From the NCBI RefSeq assembly GCF_001598235.1, contig NZ_BCYO01000001.1, forward strand, positions 310,001 through 374,000: a DNA stretch of 64,000 bases, in the 5' to 3' direction. Made by a program: the position numbers and the translations under genes. This DNA comes from Polaromonas jejuensis NBRC 106434 (lineage in GTDB: Bacteria > Pseudomonadota > Gammaproteobacteria > Burkholderiales > Burkholderiaceae_C). The notes beneath the pieces are model-generated. The model had not been told where the DNA came from. It made no database searches and worked only from the letters and a program-made list of their open reading frames with translations. This document shows, one piece after another, positions 35,291-46,657 of the stretch; position 1 is the first letter of the stretch; each line of letters opens with the position of its first letter.

Positions 35291-36687
35291 TGAGCTTGCA
35301 GCAAGCCTTGGGCTGGTTGCCGGCGGCGCGTCTGGTCGGCGATGGCCGTGTAGCGCCGCTGCGCGTGCACACCGATACGCGCAGCTTGCAGGCGGGGGAC
35401 CTGTTCGTGGCACTCAAGGGCGAGCGTTTTGATGCCCATGAGTTTCTGGCGCAAGCCAAAGCGCAGGGTGCTGTTGCGGCGATTGCCCACCAGGGCCTGG
35501 CCGAGGCGGGGATGCCCGGCCTTGAAGTGGCCGACACCAAGCGGGCGCTGGGCCAGCTGGCTGCCGGCTGGCGTTCGCAATTCAGCCTGCCCCTGATTGC
35601 GGTGACGGGCAGCAACGGGAAAACCACGGTCACGCAGATGATCGCGTCGATTCTTCGCGCCTGGAAGCCGGCCGGGGCTTTTGCGACGGAAGGCAATCTC
35701 AACAATGACATCGGCGTGCCGCTGACATTGCTGCGTCTTCGTGCTTCGCACCAGGTGGGCGTGGTGGAGCTGGGCATGAACCACCCGGGAGAAATCGCCT
35801 GTCTGGCCGAAATGGCCCGGCCCACCGTGGCGCTGGTCAACAATGCCCAGCGCGAGCACCTGGAATTCATGGCCACGGTGGACGCGGTGGCGCAGGAAAA
35901 TGGCTCGGTGCTGTCCTCTTTGGGCGCGGGTGGCACCGCGGTTTTCCCCGCCGACGATGACTACAGCGCCGTCTGGCGCGACTTGGCGGGCGCATGCAAG
36001 GTGTTGACCTTTGCACTGTCTGGCGCCGCCGACGTCACGGGCCAGGCGCGCTGGAGCGGCGAGCGCTGGTGGGTGACGGCGCACACACCAGCAGGGCCGC
36101 TGGATTTTTCCCTGCAGGTCGCCGGCCGGCACAACATCAAGAACGCCCTGGCGGCCACCGCCTGTGCACTGGCGGCGGGCGTGCCCTTGCCCTTCATTGC
36201 GGCGGGGCTGTCCGCGTTTGCGCCAGTCAAGGGGCGTTCGCGCGCCATTCCTGTCCCCGTGCAGGGACGCGTGCTCACCCTGATTGACGACAGCTACAAC
36301 GCCAATCCGGACTCCATGCGTGCCGCCATCGACGTTTTGGCCGAGTTGCCCGGGCCGCGCTTGCTGGTCATGGGCGACATGGGGGAGGTCGGCGATCAGG
36401 GGCCGCAGTTCCACCGCGAAGCCGGTCAGTACGCACTGGGCCGGGGTATCGAAAAGCTCTACACGCTGGGCGTGCAGTCTGAACAGGCGGCTATCGCCTT
36501 TGGGCAGGGGCGCCACTTCGATGACATGGCGGGGCTGGTCACCGCCGTGGTGGCCGAGCTGACTGGTTCCGGCAGCGTGCTGGTGAAGGGCTCACGGTTC
36601 ATGAAGATGGAGCGGGTGGTGCAGGCCATAGCGGCAGCCACCGCCGATCACACACAACAATCCAAGGAAGAGCCTCATGCTGCTTAG
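35287..36687 (+). CDS. murF: UDP-MurNAc-pentapeptide synthetase MurF
   Basis: A 466-residue Mur ligase that adds D-Ala-D-Ala to the tripeptide. P-loop [13 protein letters not shown], the substrate loops [14 protein letters not shown] and [14 protein letters not shown], and [12 protein letters not shown] of the C-terminal domain are typical. Start ATG overlaps the murE stop (ATGA); it overlaps mraY by 11 bp. Works after MurE and Ddl. Confidence 0.96.
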   Translation: MMSLQQALGWLPAARLVGDGRVAPLRVHTDTRSLQAGDLFVALKGERFDAHEFLAQAKAQGAVAAIAHQGLAEAGMPGLEVADTKRALGQLAAGWRSQFSLPLIAVTGSNGKTTVTQMIASILRAWKPAGAFATEGNLNNDIGVPLTLLRLRASHQVGVVELGMNHPGEIACLAEMARPTVALVNNAQREHLEFMATVDAVAQENGSVLSSLGAGGTAVFPADDDYSAVWRDLAGACKVLTFALSGAADVTGQARWSGERWWVTAHTPAGPLDFSLQVAGRHNIKNALAATACALAAGVPLPFIAAGLSAFAPVKGRSRAIPVPVQGRVLTLIDDSYNANPDSMRAAIDVLAELPGPRLLVMGDMGEVGDQGPQFHREAGQYALGRGIEKLYTLGVQSEQAAIAFGQGRHFDDMAGLVTAVVAELTGSGSVLVKGSRFMKMERVVQAIAAATADHTQQSKEEPHAA

Positions 36688-37855
36688 TCTGGCCCAGTGG
36701 CTCCAGTCAATTTCCCCTGAATTTGGTTATTTCAGGGTGGTTCAGTACCTGACGTTTCGCGCGGTCATGGCCGCACTCACGGCCTTGCTGATAGGCCTGC
36801 TGGCCGGCCCCTTCGTGATTCGCCGGCTGATAGCGCTCAAGATTGGCCAGCCGATTCGCGAATACGCCATGCAGACGCATCTGAGCAAAAGCGGCACGCC
36901 CACCATGGGCGGCGTGCTTATCTTGTTGTCGATTGGCATTTCGACCCTGCTGTGGTTCGACCTGTCGAATCGCTTTGTCTGGATTGTGCTGATCGTCACC
37001 CTGGGTTTTGGCGCCATCGGCTGGGCGGATGACTGGCGCAAGGTCGTGCTCAAGGACCCGGAAGGCATGCGCTCGCGCGAGAAATACCTCTGGCAATCAT
37101 TGATAGGGCTGATCGCTGCGCTGTACCTGGTGTTCAGCATCTCGGAGAGTTCCAACCTGCGGGTGCTCGAACTGTTCTTCAGCTGGGTGCAGTCGGGCTT
37201 TGATGTGAACCTGCCGCCCAAGGCCGGCCTGCTGGTGCCTTTCGCCAAGGAAGTGAGCTACCCGCTGGGCGTCTTCGGGTTTGTGATCCTGACTTACCTG
37301 GTGATTGTGGGCTCCAGCAACGCCGTCAACCTGACCGACGGCCTGGATGGACTGGCCATCATGCCGGTGGTCATGGTGGGCTCTGCGCTGGGCGTGTTCG
37401 CCTATGTGACCGGCAGCTCCGTGTATTCCAAATACCTTCTCTTTCCGCACATTCCCGGCTCGGGCGAGCTGCTGATCTTTTGCTCGGCCATGGCCGGTGC
37501 CGGGCTGGCCTTTCTGTGGTTCAACACGCATCCGGCCCAGGTTTTCATGGGCGACGTTGGTGCCTTGGCACTGGGCGCCGCGCTGGGCACCATTGCCGTG
37601 ATCGTGCGCCAGGAAATTGTGCTGGCCATCATGGGCGGCATCTTTGTCGTCGAAGCCCTTTCCGTGATGCTGCAGGTGACCTGGTTCAAGTACACCAAAA
37701 AGCGCTACGGCGAGGGGCGGCGCCTGCTCAAGATGGCGCCGCTGCACCACCACTTCGAGAAAAGTGGCTGGAAGGAAACGCAGGTGGTCGTTCGTTTCTG
37801 GATCATCACCATGCTGTTGTGTCTCGTTGGTCTTTCAACCTTGAAGCTCAGGTAA
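36677..37855 (+). CDS. mraY: Phospho-MurNAc-pentapeptide translocase MraY
   Basis: A 392-residue, ten-helix inner-membrane transferase that makes lipid I from UDP-MurNAc-pentapeptide and undecaprenyl phosphate. Visible motifs are [20 protein letters not shown] (catalytic Asp-Asp), [24 protein letters not shown] and the [12 protein letters not shown] loop. The start ATG is 11 bases within murF, and murD starts 3 bp after the stop. Confidence 0.97.
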   Translation: MLLSLAQWLQSISPEFGYFRVVQYLTFRAVMAALTALLIGLLAGPFVIRRLIALKIGQPIREYAMQTHLSKSGTPTMGGVLILLSIGISTLLWFDLSNRFVWIVLIVTLGFGAIGWADDWRKVVLKDPEGMRSREKYLWQSLIGLIAALYLVFSISESSNLRVLELFFSWVQSGFDVNLPPKAGLLVPFAKEVSYPLGVFGFVILTYLVIVGSSNAVNLTDGLDGLAIMPVVMVGSALGVFAYVTGSSVYSKYLLFPHIPGSGELLIFCSAMAGAGLAFLWFNTHPAQVFMGDVGALALGAALGTIAVIVRQEIVLAIMGGIFVVEALSVMLQVTWFKYTKKRYGEGRRLLKMAPLHHHFEKSGWKETQVVVRFWIITMLLCLVGLSTLKLR

Positions 37856-37858
37856 GGC

Positions 37859-39643
37859 ATGAGGCATTTACAAGACCAAACCGTGTTGATCCTGGGCCTG
37901 GGTGCGTCCGGCCTGGCCATGGCGCGCTGGTGCGCCCGCCATGGGGCATTGGTGACGGTCGCCGATACGCGCGAAGCGCCTTCATTGCTCGCAACGCTGA
38001 GGCAAGAACTTCCTGGTGTGAAGTTTGTGAGCGGCGCCTTTACGCCGGATCTGGTGCAGGGCACGGCCGTGCGTGCGGTCTATCGGTCACCGGGATTGAC
38101 GCCCGCGACCATTGCACCCGTGGTGGATGCGGCGCGTGCCATGGGTCTGCCTGTGGGTGGGGAGCTTGACCTTTTCTCGCGGGCCCTGGTTGACCTCCGC
38201 GAGCTGCCGGCAACAGAGGCAGGGGAAGGAAATTCCGGGCCTCTTGCATCCCCTGAGGCTGTGATCGAAGGGCCGCTGCCCGACGTGTCTGGCGTGGTCG
38301 ATGCAGTCGATGTGCCGGATGCGGCCGGTTCGCTGAAGGGCGACGCCGCTTTGATGGCCGACGCTTGCGGCGACATGGACGAGGGGCCCACGCCAGAGGC
38401 GGCGGAAAGCGCGCCCGCACTGGAAGAGGCCGGCGAAGACGCAGCGTTACCCGCTCTGCTTGCCCCTGTGCCGGCTGAACAGCCTACCGGCTACAGGCCG
38501 GTGGTATTGGCCGTCACGGGAACGAACGGCAAAACCACGGTGACGTCCCTGGTCGGCCAGCTGGTGCAGCGGGCCGGAAAAACCGTTGCCGTTGCGGGCA
38601 ATATCGGCCCGACGCTGCTCGACACGCTGTCTGCGCACCTTGACGCGCAAACCCTGCCGCAGGTTTGGGTGCTGGAGCTGTCCAGCTTCCAGCTCGCGGA
38701 TGTGCAGGACTTTGAGCCGACGGCTGCCGTGGTGCTGAACATTACCCAGGACCACCTGGACTGGCATGGCGACATGGATGCCTACGTCGCGGCGAAGGCC
38801 CGGATATTCGGCGGCAGCACCTTCATGCTGTTGAACCGTGACGATGCCCGGGTGATGGCCATGCTTCCGCCGCCTGTCAAGGTTCGCCTGCGGCCTGCGC
38901 AGGTTCGCCCCCACGCGACGTTTGGCGCCGGGGAGCCGCAGCGCCCCGGGGACTACGGCATTGAAACCGTCAACGGCATGGCCTGGCTGGTGCGCGCGGC
39001 AGAGGCCGATGAGACGATCAAGCGCCGCAAGGACGAGGAAGTGGCGCTGCACATCCAGCGCCTGATGCCGATTGATGCATTGCGGATTCGCGGTCGACAC
39101 AACGCCACCAATGCCCTGGCGGCGCTGGGCCTTGCCGTTGCCGCGGGTTGCAATCTTGCCCCCATGCTGCACGGCCTGCGTGAATACCGCGGTGAGCCGC
39201 ACCGTGTGGAGTCCGTGGCGGTCGTCAACGATGTCGAGTACTTCGACGATAGCAAGGGCACCAATGTCGGGGCTACGGCCGCGGCGCTCACAGGTCTGGG
39301 GGCCGAGCGCAAGCTGGTGGTCATCCTGGGCGGCGAAGGCAAGGGCCAGGATTTTTCGCCGCTGGCCGAGCCCGTGGCGCGCCATGCCCGGGCGGTGGTG
39401 CTGATAGGGCGCGACGCGCCTCTCATCCGATCCGCCCTGCAGGACAGCCATGTGCCGCTGCTGGATGCCATCTCCATGCCGGAAGCGGTGGCCATTGCCG
39501 CCCGGCAGGCCGAGGGCGGCGATGCGGTGCTGATGTCGCCGGCCTGCGCCAGTTTTGACATGTTTGACAACTATGAGCACCGCGCACGGGTTTTTTGTGA
39601 GGCGGTGCAGGTGCTGGCCGGTGACCAGGGGGCCGTGCTGTGA
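37859..39643 (+). CDS. murD: UDP-MurNAc-alanine D-glutamate ligase MurD with large acidic insert
   Basis: A 594-residue Mur ligase; the usual length is about 440-460. The N-terminal UDP domain ([16 protein letters not shown]) ends near residue 115. Then comes an Ala/Pro/Glu/Asp-rich, low-complexity insert at about 117-210 (38207-38488), and the ATP P-loop [13 protein letters not shown] at 219-231. The remainder ([23 protein letters not shown]) is normal. A second, smaller insert near 345-400 adds charged residues ([14 protein letters not shown]). The insert joins domain 1 to domain 2 and may only be a flexible linker. Ends as GTGA with ftsW. Confidence 0.95.
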   Translation: MRHLQDQTVLILGLGASGLAMARWCARHGALVTVADTREAPSLLATLRQELPGVKFVSGAFTPDLVQGTAVRAVYRSPGLTPATIAPVVDAARAMGLPVGGELDLFSRALVDLRELPATEAGEGNSGPLASPEAVIEGPLPDVSGVVDAVDVPDAAGSLKGDAALMADACGDMDEGPTPEAAESAPALEEAGEDAALPALLAPVPAEQPTGYRPVVLAVTGTNGKTTVTSLVGQLVQRAGKTVAVAGNIGPTLLDTLSAHLDAQTLPQVWVLELSSFQLADVQDFEPTAAVVLNITQDHLDWHGDMDAYVAAKARIFGGSTFMLLNRDDARVMAMLPPPVKVRLRPAQVRPHATFGAGEPQRPGDYGIETVNGMAWLVRAAEADETIKRRKDEEVALHIQRLMPIDALRIRGRHNATNALAALGLAVAAGCNLAPMLHGLREYRGEPHRVESVAVVNDVEYFDDSKGTNVGATAAALTGLGAERKLVVILGGEGKGQDFSPLAEPVARHARAVVLIGRDAPLIRSALQDSHVPLLDAISMPEAVAIAARQAEGGDAVLMSPACASFDMFDNYEHRARVFCEAVQVLAGDQGAVL

Positions 39644-40896
39644 CGCTGTCCACACGTCTTTTTGGCTGGTTCTCCGGCGTGGGGAAGGCCGCCTCGGAGG
39701 TGTTGCCGGTCCGCCTGGGCGGGCAGACCTTGTCGCGCACTCTGGCCACGCCGCCTGCGCGCATGGCCGGCTTTGACCAGGCGCTGGTCTGGGTCACCGT
39801 GGCTTTGCTCATGTGGGGCCTGATCATGGTGTATTCGGCATCGGTTGCGATGCCTGACAACCCCAGATTCTCACGCTACGCACATACCCATTTCCTGCTG
39901 CGCCATGTCCTCTCGCTGTTCGTGGCTTTCGTCGTGGCGGCGCTGGCGTTTCAGGTGCCCATGGCCACCTGGGAAAAAGTGGCGCCATGGCTGTTTGTCG
40001 TGTCGTTGCTGCTGCTGATATTGGTGCTCCTGCCTTTCATTGGCAAGGGTGTCAATGGCGCGCGCCGATGGATTTCGCTGGGCTTCATGAACTTTCAGCC
40101 CTCGGAGCTCGCGAAGTTCGCAGTGCTGCTGTATGCGGCGGATTACATGGTGCGGAAAATGGAAGTGAAAGAGCGCTTCTTTCGCGCCGTGATGCCCATG
40201 GCCATTGCGATCGCCGTCGTCGGCGTGTTGCTGCTGGCCGAACCCGACATGGGGGCCTTCATGGTGATCTCGGTGATCGCCATGGGCATTCTCTTTCTGG
40301 GTGGCGTCAATGCCCGCATGTTCTTTCTGATTGCGGCCGTGGTGGTGGTGGCCTTTGGACTCATGGTGATGCTCAGCGAGTGGCGCCGCGAGCGGATTTT
40401 TGCCTATCTGGACCCCTGGAGCGACAAATACTCCATGGGCAAGGGCTACCAGCTTTCCCACTCGCTGATTGCCTTCGGGCGTGGCGAGATCTTTGGCGTC
40501 GGCCTGGGCGGCAGCATTGAAAAACTGCATTGGCTGCCCGAGGCGCACACCGACTTCCTGATGGCCGTGATTGGCGAGGAATTCGGCCTGATGGGCGTGC
40601 TGGCCGTCATCGGCCTGTTCATGTGGATGACCCGCCGCATCATGCACATAGGCCGTCAGTCGATTGCGCTGGACCGCCTGTTTGCCGGCCTGGTGGCCCA
40701 GGGTGTCGGGATCTGGATGGGCTTCCAGACCTTTATCAATATCGGCGTGAACCTGGGCGCCCTGCCGACCAAGGGTTTGACCTTGCCCCTGATGAGCTAC
40801 GGCGGCTCGGCGATTTTGATGAACCTGATTGCCCTGGCGGTGGTTCTGAGAATTGACTATGAAAATCGGGTTCTCATGCGCGGGGGCCGCGTATGA
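39640..40896 (+). CDS. ftsW: Septal peptidoglycan polymerase FtsW
   Basis: A 418-residue SEDS glycosyltransferase with about ten helices. A 45-residue cytoplasmic N-terminus precedes [20 protein letters not shown]; other marks are [15 protein letters not shown], the catalytic-loop segment [19 protein letters not shown], and [17 protein letters not shown]. It starts at GTG overlapping murD (GTGA), and ends in a sequence repeated 79 bp downstream at the murG start. Confidence 0.95.
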   Translation: MTLSTRLFGWFSGVGKAASEVLPVRLGGQTLSRTLATPPARMAGFDQALVWVTVALLMWGLIMVYSASVAMPDNPRFSRYAHTHFLLRHVLSLFVAFVVAALAFQVPMATWEKVAPWLFVVSLLLLILVLLPFIGKGVNGARRWISLGFMNFQPSELAKFAVLLYAADYMVRKMEVKERFFRAVMPMAIAIAVVGVLLLAEPDMGAFMVISVIAMGILFLGGVNARMFFLIAAVVVVAFGLMVMLSEWRRERIFAYLDPWSDKYSMGKGYQLSHSLIAFGRGEIFGVGLGGSIEKLHWLPEAHTDFLMAVIGEEFGLMGVLAVIGLFMWMTRRIMHIGRQSIALDRLFAGLVAQGVGIWMGFQTFINIGVNLGALPTKGLTLPLMSYGGSAILMNLIALAVVLRIDYENRVLMRGGRV

Positions 40897-40912
40897 GAAC
40901 CGATTTCATCAA
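40861..40912. repeat. Inverted repeat at the end of ftsW
   Basis: The arm GAAAATCGGGTTCTCATGCG pairs with CGCGTATGAGAACCGATTTC across a short G-rich loop (GGGGGC), with one or two mismatches. It spans the ftsW stop codon. It may act as a hairpin between ftsW and murG or be a product of a template-switch mutation. Confidence 0.7.
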
Positions 40913-40976
40913 AACCGGGTTGAGTGCGAAACACTGCAACGCCTTTGCGTTGTTAATGCGCGGGGGCCGCGTATGA
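40876..40976. repeat. 79-bp-period direct repeat joining ftsW and murG
   Basis: The sequence ATGCGCGGGGGCCGCGTATG at about 40877 recurs at about 40956. In both, TATGA follows: the first copy holds the ftsW stop, the second the murG start. An ancestral overlapping stop/start seems to have been duplicated, leaving a 76-bp spacer in a region otherwise tightly overlapped. Confidence 0.85.
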
Positions 40977-42055
40977 GCCGCCAGCGTTGCGCCCTCGTGA
41001 TGGCCGGTGGTACCGGCGGGCATATCTTCCCGGGCTTGGCCGTCGCCGAGGCCCTGCGCGAGCGCGGCTGGCGTGTGCACTGGCTGGGCGGCAAGGGCGG
41101 CGCCGCTCACCCGAGCATGGAAAGTCAGCTGGTGCCGCCGCGTGGCTTTGCCTTCGAATCGATTGATTTTTCCGGGGTGCGCGGCAAAGGTCCGGCCACT
41201 GTGGTGTTGCTGCCGCTGCGGCTGCTCAAGGCTTTTTGGCAAAGCATCCAGGTGGTCAGGCGCGTGAAGCCCGATGTGGTGGTGGGCCTGGGCGGCTATA
41301 TCAGCTTTCCGGCCGGCATGATGAGTGTGCTGCTGGGCAAGCCGCTGGTGCTGCACGAGCAAAACTCCGTGGCGGGCATGGTCAACAAGGTGCTGGCCGG
41401 CGTGGCCGATCGGGTCTTTACCGCCTTTCCCGGCGTGTTCAGGAAGGCCGAGTGGGTGGGCAACCCCTTGCGTCCCGCTTTCACCCGCCAGCCGGCTCCC
41501 GCCGAGCGTTTTGCCGGCCGCAGCGGACCGCTGAAGTTGCTGGTGGTCGGGGGCAGCCTGGGCGCCAGGGCGCTCAATGAAGTTGTGCCCAAAGCCCTGG
41601 CCTTGATCCCGGTCGATGAGCGTCCGCAGGTCAGGCATCAAAGCGGCGCGCGGCAGATCGATGCGCTGCGGGCCCACTATGAGGCGGCCGGCGTGCAGGC
41701 GGAACTCACGCCTTTCATTGAAGACACGGCCCAGGCGTTTGCCGACGCCGACCTGATCATCTGCCGTTCGGGCGCCAGCACGGTGACCGAGATTGCGGCC
41801 GTGGGCGCTGCGGCGCTGTTCGTACCCTTTCCCGCGGCGGTGGATGACCACCAGACCCTCAATGCCCAGTTTCTGGTGGCGCAAGGCGGCGGCTGGCTGC
41901 TTCAGCAGCGCGACCTGAACGCAGAGAAACTGGCGTTGATGCTACAAAAAACAGAGCGTACTGCGCTTGTCCAGTGCGCGCTAAAGGCTAAAAACATGCA
42001 AAAAATTGAAGCCACCGCCCGGGTGGTGGCCGCTTGCGAGGAGCTTGTCCCATGA
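40973..42055 (+). CDS. murG: Lipid II synthase MurG
   Basis: A 360-residue GT28 glycosyltransferase that adds GlcNAc to lipid I. The N-terminal [20 protein letters not shown] and [11 protein letters not shown], plus the C-terminal HQSGA and [16 protein letters not shown] (UDP-GlcNAc site), are all present. ATG at 40973 matches the family start. Near the C-terminus, residues about 323-340 ([18 protein letters not shown]) are encoded by a copy of the short repeat family (41939-41995). The final ATGA overlaps murC. Confidence 0.96.
   Translation: MSRQRCALVMAGGTGGHIFPGLAVAEALRERGWRVHWLGGKGGAAHPSMESQLVPPRGFAFESIDFSGVRGKGPATVVLLPLRLLKAFWQSIQVVRRVKPDVVVGLGGYISFPAGMMSVLLGKPLVLHEQNSVAGMVNKVLAGVADRVFTAFPGVFRKAEWVGNPLRPAFTRQPAPAERFAGRSGPLKLLVVGGSLGARALNEVVPKALALIPVDERPQVRHQSGARQIDALRAHYEAAGVQAELTPFIEDTAQAFADADLIICRSGASTVTEIAAVGAAALFVPFPAAVDDHQTLNAQFLVAQGGGWLLQQRDLNAEKLALMLQKTERTALVQCALKAKNMQKIEATARVVAACEELVP
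41939..41995 (+). repeat. Short dispersed repeat inside murG
   Basis: Reads ATGCTACAAAAAACAGAGCG, then TACTGCGCTTGTCCAGTGCG, then CGCTAAAGGCTAAAAA, which matches the family end almost unit for unit. It is read in frame in the C-terminal region of MurG, with no loss of the reading frame. Confidence 0.7.
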
Positions 42056-43482
42056 AGCACGCCATCAGGCACATCCACTTTATCGGGCTGGGCGGTTCGG
42101 GCATGTCAGGCATTGCCGAAGTCCTGCACAACTTGGGCTACACCATTTCGGGGTCCGACCTCTCGGACAGCCCGACGCTGCAACGCCTGGCCGGCCTGGG
42201 TATCCAGACCTTTGTGGGGCATGCCGCCACCAATCTGGCCACGGTCGATGCGGTGGTCACCTCAACCGCCGTACAGGCCGACAACCCCGAAGTGCTCGCG
42301 GCGCGTGAAAGACACATACCCGTGGTGCCGCGAGCCCTGATGCTGGCCGAGCTGATGCGCCTGAAGCAGGGCATTGCGATTGCCGGCACGCATGGAAAAA
42401 CCACGACCACCAGCCTGGTGGCCAGTGTGCTGGCCGAAGCGGGCCTGGACCCGACCTTTGTGATCGGTGGCCGGCTCAACAGCGCCGGCGCCAACGCCAA
42501 GCTGGGTTCGGGCGACTACATCGTTGTCGAGGCCGACGAATCGGACGCTTCCTTCCTGAACCTGTTGCCGGTGATGGCGGTGGTCACCAATATCGATGCC
42601 GACCACATGGAGACCTATGGTCATGACTTTGGCAAGCTCAAGCAGGCCTTTGTCAATTTCCTGAACCGCATGCCTTTTTATGGCACGGCCATCCTGTGCA
42701 CCGACGATGCGGCCATACGGGACATCGTGCCCGAGGTTTCCCGCCCCATCACGAGTTATGGCTTTGGCGAAGAAGCGCAAGTGCGCGCTATCCATGTGCG
42801 GCCCGTGGGCGCGCAAATGCACTTCACCGTGCAGCGGCGCAACGGTGTCACCTTGCCGGACCTGGAGGTGGTGCTCAACCTGGCGGGCGAGCACAACGTG
42901 CTCAATGCCTTGTCAGCCATTGCTGTCGCGGCCGAACTCAACGTGCCCGATGCTGCCGTGCAGAAGGCCCTGGCCGAATTCCGGGGCGTGGGCCGGCGCT
43001 TCCAGAATTATGGCGATCTGCCTGCGAAAGACGGTGGGCTGTTCACGGTGATCGAGGACTATGGCCACCATCCCGTCGAGATGGCGGCCACGCTGGCGGC
43101 GGCGCGCGGTGCTTTCCCTGGCCGCCGGCTGGTGCTGGCCTTCCAGCCGCACCGCTATACACGTACGCGCGACTGCTTTGAGGACTTCGTCAAGGTCATC
43201 AGCACCCATGCCGATGCGGTGTTGCTGGCCGAGGTCTATGCCGCTGGCGAGGCGCCTATTGTGGCGGCCGACGGCCGCTCGCTCGCGCGCGCCTTGCGCG
43301 TGGCGGGCAAGGTGGAACCGGTCTTTGTGGACGGGATTGAGGCCATGCCCCAGGCGATTCTTGACAACGCATTGAGCGGCGATGTCGTGATGTGCATGGG
43401 CGCAGGGTCCATAGGCCTGGTGCCCGCAAAAGTCGTTGACATGCTGAACACAACTGGGCGCACGGCGCCTGCAGGACATTGA
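42052..43482 (+). CDS. murC: UDP-MurNAc L-alanine ligase MurC
   Basis: A 476-residue Mur ligase, the first peptide-adding step. The Rossmann-like [17 protein letters not shown], the ATP loop [22 protein letters not shown] and [13 protein letters not shown] are typical. ATG at 42052 overlaps the murG stop. It ends TGATG with ddl. Confidence 0.96.
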   Translation: MKHAIRHIHFIGLGGSGMSGIAEVLHNLGYTISGSDLSDSPTLQRLAGLGIQTFVGHAATNLATVDAVVTSTAVQADNPEVLAARERHIPVVPRALMLAELMRLKQGIAIAGTHGKTTTTSLVASVLAEAGLDPTFVIGGRLNSAGANAKLGSGDYIVVEADESDASFLNLLPVMAVVTNIDADHMETYGHDFGKLKQAFVNFLNRMPFYGTAILCTDDAAIRDIVPEVSRPITSYGFGEEAQVRAIHVRPVGAQMHFTVQRRNGVTLPDLEVVLNLAGEHNVLNALSAIAVAAELNVPDAAVQKALAEFRGVGRRFQNYGDLPAKDGGLFTVIEDYGHHPVEMAATLAAARGAFPGRRLVLAFQPHRYTRTRDCFEDFVKVISTHADAVLLAEVYAAGEAPIVAADGRSLARALRVAGKVEPVFVDGIEAMPQAILDNALSGDVVMCMGAGSIGLVPAKVVDMLNTTGRTAPAGH

Positions 43483-44462
43483 TGATGGACCAGAGTCTCC
43501 CCAATTTTGGCAAGGTCGCTGTTCTCATGGGCGGCTTGTCGTCCGAGCGCGAAGTCTCGCTGATGTCGGGTCGTGGCGTGCTGGAGGCGCTGCGCTCGCG
43601 CGGCGTCGATGCCCACGCGTTTGACCCCGCCCAGCGCGATCTCGGCGAACTGAAAGCCGAAGGGTTTGCGCGCTGCTTTATCGCGCTGCATGGCCGTTTC
43701 GGCGAAGACGGTACGGTGCAGGGCGCGCTGGAGCTCCTGGGAATTCCCTACACGGGCTCAGGCGTCATGGCCTCCAGCATGGCCATTGACAAGGTCATGA
43801 CCAAACGCGTGCTGCTCTCCGAGGGTTTACCCACGCCAAACTATGTGTTGCTGCGCCGTGAGGCTTACAGCGATGCCGACATCGCAGCCATTCCCGATAC
43901 GCTGGGCCTGCCGCTGATCGTCAAGCCCGCGCGCGAGGGGTCTTCCCTTGGCTTGACCAAGGTGACGGCGCGCGCCGGCATGGCCGAGGCCATCGCCTTG
44001 GCCGCCGGGCTGGACGCCGACATTCTGTGCGAGCAGTTCATCAGTGGCGACGAAGTGACTTGCCCGGTGCTGGGCACCGGTGCCGAAGCAAAGGCCCTGC
44101 CGGTCATTCGCATCGTCGCGCCCGATGGCAACTACGACTACCAGAACAAATACTTCACCGACACCACGCAGTACCTGGTGCCCTGCGGTTTGCCCGAAGG
44201 GGAAGAGGCGGCGATCCAGCAACTGGTTCTGCAGGCCTTTCGCACGCTCAACTGCCGCGGCTGGGCGCGTGCCGATGTGATGATAGACAGGCTCACGCGC
44301 AAGCCCTACCTGCTTGAAATCAATACCTCGCCGGGCATGACCGGGCATTCCCTGGTGCCGATGTCCGCAAGGGCCGCCGGCATCTCTTATGAAGACCTCT
44401 GCCTCGGGGTGTTGAGGTCCGCCTCGCTCGACCACCAGAAACCAAGGGGAGCCGCCACTTGA
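43482..44462 (+). CDS. ddl: D-alanine-D-alanine ligase
   Basis: A 326-residue ATP-grasp ligase that supplies D-Ala-D-Ala to MurF. N-terminal [17 protein letters not shown], active-site [12 protein letters not shown], and the C-terminal [18 protein letters not shown] are diagnostic. ATG at 43482 overlaps the murC stop, with a second ATG directly after. The order murC-ddl-ftsQ corresponds to DdlB. It ends TTGA with ftsQ. Confidence 0.95.
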   Translation: MMDQSLPNFGKVAVLMGGLSSEREVSLMSGRGVLEALRSRGVDAHAFDPAQRDLGELKAEGFARCFIALHGRFGEDGTVQGALELLGIPYTGSGVMASSMAIDKVMTKRVLLSEGLPTPNYVLLRREAYSDADIAAIPDTLGLPLIVKPAREGSSLGLTKVTARAGMAEAIALAAGLDADILCEQFISGDEVTCPVLGTGAEAKALPVIRIVAPDGNYDYQNKYFTDTTQYLVPCGLPEGEEAAIQQLVLQAFRTLNCRGWARADVMIDRLTRKPYLLEINTSPGMTGHSLVPMSARAAGISYEDLCLGVLRSASLDHQKPRGAAT

Positions 44463-45262
44463 GTCGTTCCCTGCCACTGCCAACACCCTTGCCGCTGGAC
44501 GTCAAGCTCATGAACACCTTGTCGGTGATTCTGGGCCTGGTGTTTGCCGCCATGGTGCTGGCGCTGGCCGTGACCTGGCTGATGCGTCAGTCGCTGTTCA
44601 ATCTGAATGCCATCCGCGTGCAGGGGGATCTGGCGCACAACAATGCCGTCACCCTGCGCGCCAATGTGGCGCCGAAACTGGCCGGCAATTTCTTCACCGT
44701 GGATCTGGATCGCACACGCATGGCCTTCGAGGCGGTGCCCTGGGTGCGCCGGGCCATGGTGCAGCGCGAGTTTCCCAATCGCTTGAAGGTGGTGCTGCAG
44801 GAGCACAAGGCCGTCGCCTACTGGGGTCCCGAGAGCGATGCCCGGCTGGTCAACGCCTTTGGCGAGGTGTTTGAAGTCAACCAGGGTGATGTGGACACGG
44901 AAGACTTGCCGCTGCTCAATGGGCCGCCGGGGCAGGCGCCGCTGGTGCTGCAGGCTTACCAGCGGCTCGCCCCTATGTTTGAAGGGATCGATGCCGTGCT
45001 GGAGCAATTGCAGCTGACCGGCCATGGCAACTGGCACGCCCAGCTGGACAGTGGCGCGGTGATTGAACTGGGGCACGGTTCGCCCGAAGAGATTCAGGCA
45101 CGGGTGCGCCGCTTCACCGCGACGCTGACGCAGGTCTCCTCCAAGTATGGGCGGGATCTGGAGTCCGCCGATCTGCGTTATGGCAATGGGTATGCCATCA
45201 AGCTTAGAGGGGTCACCACAGTCAGCCCTGCTGACACGGATGACGGAAAAAAGAAAAGGTAA
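44459..45262 (+). CDS. ftsQ: Cell division protein FtsQ
   Basis: A 267-residue bitopic protein. A cytoplasmic lead ([19 protein letters not shown]) precedes a membrane helix ([19 protein letters not shown]), the periplasmic POTRA domain ([16 protein letters not shown]) and the beta domain. FtsQ recruits FtsB/FtsL. I choose TTG at 44459, overlapping the ddl stop (TTGA), with AAGGGGAG nine bases upstream; an ATG at 44510 would cut the cytoplasmic part. ftsA starts 4 bp on. Confidence 0.9.
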   Translation: MSRSLPLPTPLPLDVKLMNTLSVILGLVFAAMVLALAVTWLMRQSLFNLNAIRVQGDLAHNNAVTLRANVAPKLAGNFFTVDLDRTRMAFEAVPWVRRAMVQREFPNRLKVVLQEHKAVAYWGPESDARLVNAFGEVFEVNQGDVDTEDLPLLNGPPGQAPLVLQAYQRLAPMFEGIDAVLEQLQLTGHGNWHAQLDSGAVIELGHGSPEEIQARVRRFTATLTQVSSKYGRDLESADLRYGNGYAIKLRGVTTVSPADTDDGKKKR

Positions 45263-45266
45263 AAGT

Positions 45267-46496
45267 ATGGCCAAAGAATACAAAGATCTCGTCGTCGGGC
45301 TGGACATCGGTACCAGCAAGGTGATGGCCGTGGTGGCCGAGATCATGCCGGGGGGGGAACTCAAGCTGGCGGGCCTGGGCATTGCGTCGAGCAACGGCCT
45401 CAAGCGCGGCGTGGTGGTGAATATTGACGCCACCGTGCAGAGCATCCAGCAGGCGCTCAAGGAGGCCGAGCTGATGGCCGACTGCAAGATCGCCCGCGTC
45501 TACACCGGCATCACCGGCAGCCACATCCGCGGCATCAACTCCAGCGGCATGGTGGCGGTGAAGGACAAGGAGGTCACGCAGGCCGATGTGGCCCGTGTGA
45601 TCGAAACCGCCAAGGCCATCAACATCTCCACCGACCAGCGCCTGCTGCTGGTCGAGCCCCAGGAGTTCGTGATCGACGGCCAGGATGTGCGCGAGCCGAT
45701 CGGCATGAGCGGTATCCGCCTGGAGGCCAAGGTGCATATCGTGACCGGCGCGCAAAGTGCGGCGGAGAACATCATCAAGTGCGTTCGGCGCTGCGGCCTG
45801 GAAGTGGATCAGCTGATGCTGAACCCCTTGGCTTCCAGCCTGTCGGTGCTGACGCAGGACGAGCAGGAGCTTGGCGTGGCGCTGGTGGACATCGGCGCCG
45901 GCACCACCGATGTGGCCATCTTCACCGGCGGCGCGATCCGGCACACCGCGGTGATTCCGATTGCCGGCGACCTGATCACCAGCGACATCGCCATGGCGCT
46001 GCGCACCCCCACCAAGGACGCCGAGGACATCAAGGTGGAAAGCGGTTATGCCAAGCAGCTGCTGGCCGATCCCGACACGCAGGTGGAAGTGCCCGGCCTG
46101 GGTGACCGCGGTCCCCGCATGTTGAGCAAGCAGGCCTTGGCAGGCGTCATTGAGCCGCGTGTTGAGGAAATTTTCTCGCTGGTCCAGCAGGTGATCCGTG
46201 AGTCGGGCTACGAAGAGGTGCTGTCCTCAGGCATCGTGATCACCGGCGGCAGCGCGGTGATGCCGGGCATGGTCGAGCTCGGCGAGGACATTTTTCTGAA
46301 GCCCGTGCGACGCGGCATACCGCGCTATTCCAGCGCCTTGTCCGACATGGTGGCCCAGGCCAGGGCCGCCACGGTGATGGGGCTGCTTGAAGAGGCCAGG
46401 CTGGCCCGCATGCGCGGCTACAAGGTGGCGCAAAAAGCCGGTAGCGTGCACAACGCATTGGGTCGTGTGAAAGATTGGTTTGTGGGGAATTTTTGA
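45267..46496 (+). CDS. ftsA: Cell division protein FtsA
   Basis: A 409-residue actin-like ATPase that tethers FtsZ to the membrane. VVGLDIGTSKVMAVVAE opens phosphate-loop 1; VDIGAGTTDVAIFTGG and GIVITGGSAVMPGM follow. The C-terminal amphipathic helix is KDWFVGNF. ATG at 45267 gives the standard length. The gap to ftsZ is 161 bp, larger than any within the upstream cluster, so ftsZ likely has its own promoter. Confidence 0.97.
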   Translation: MAKEYKDLVVGLDIGTSKVMAVVAEIMPGGELKLAGLGIASSNGLKRGVVVNIDATVQSIQQALKEAELMADCKIARVYTGITGSHIRGINSSGMVAVKDKEVTQADVARVIETAKAINISTDQRLLLVEPQEFVIDGQDVREPIGMSGIRLEAKVHIVTGAQSAAENIIKCVRRCGLEVDQLMLNPLASSLSVLTQDEQELGVALVDIGAGTTDVAIFTGGAIRHTAVIPIAGDLITSDIAMALRTPTKDAEDIKVESGYAKQLLADPDTQVEVPGLGDRGPRMLSKQALAGVIEPRVEEIFSLVQQVIRESGYEEVLSSGIVITGGSAVMPGMVELGEDIFLKPVRRGIPRYSSALSDMVAQARAATVMGLLEEARLARMRGYKVAQKAGSVHNALGRVKDWFVGNF

Positions 46497-46657
46497 TGAA
46501 TAAATATTCCTTCTTCATGGTTTTCAGCTTCATCGGCCGGCCTTCGCGGCGTACCCATTCCGGAGGCGCAGACCCGCCTGCGTGACAGGTCTCATGTCAA
46601 GCATAAAAACTTTCTAATAATTTTTGGCAACTGCAGTTTATTGATAGGAGGCTCCCA

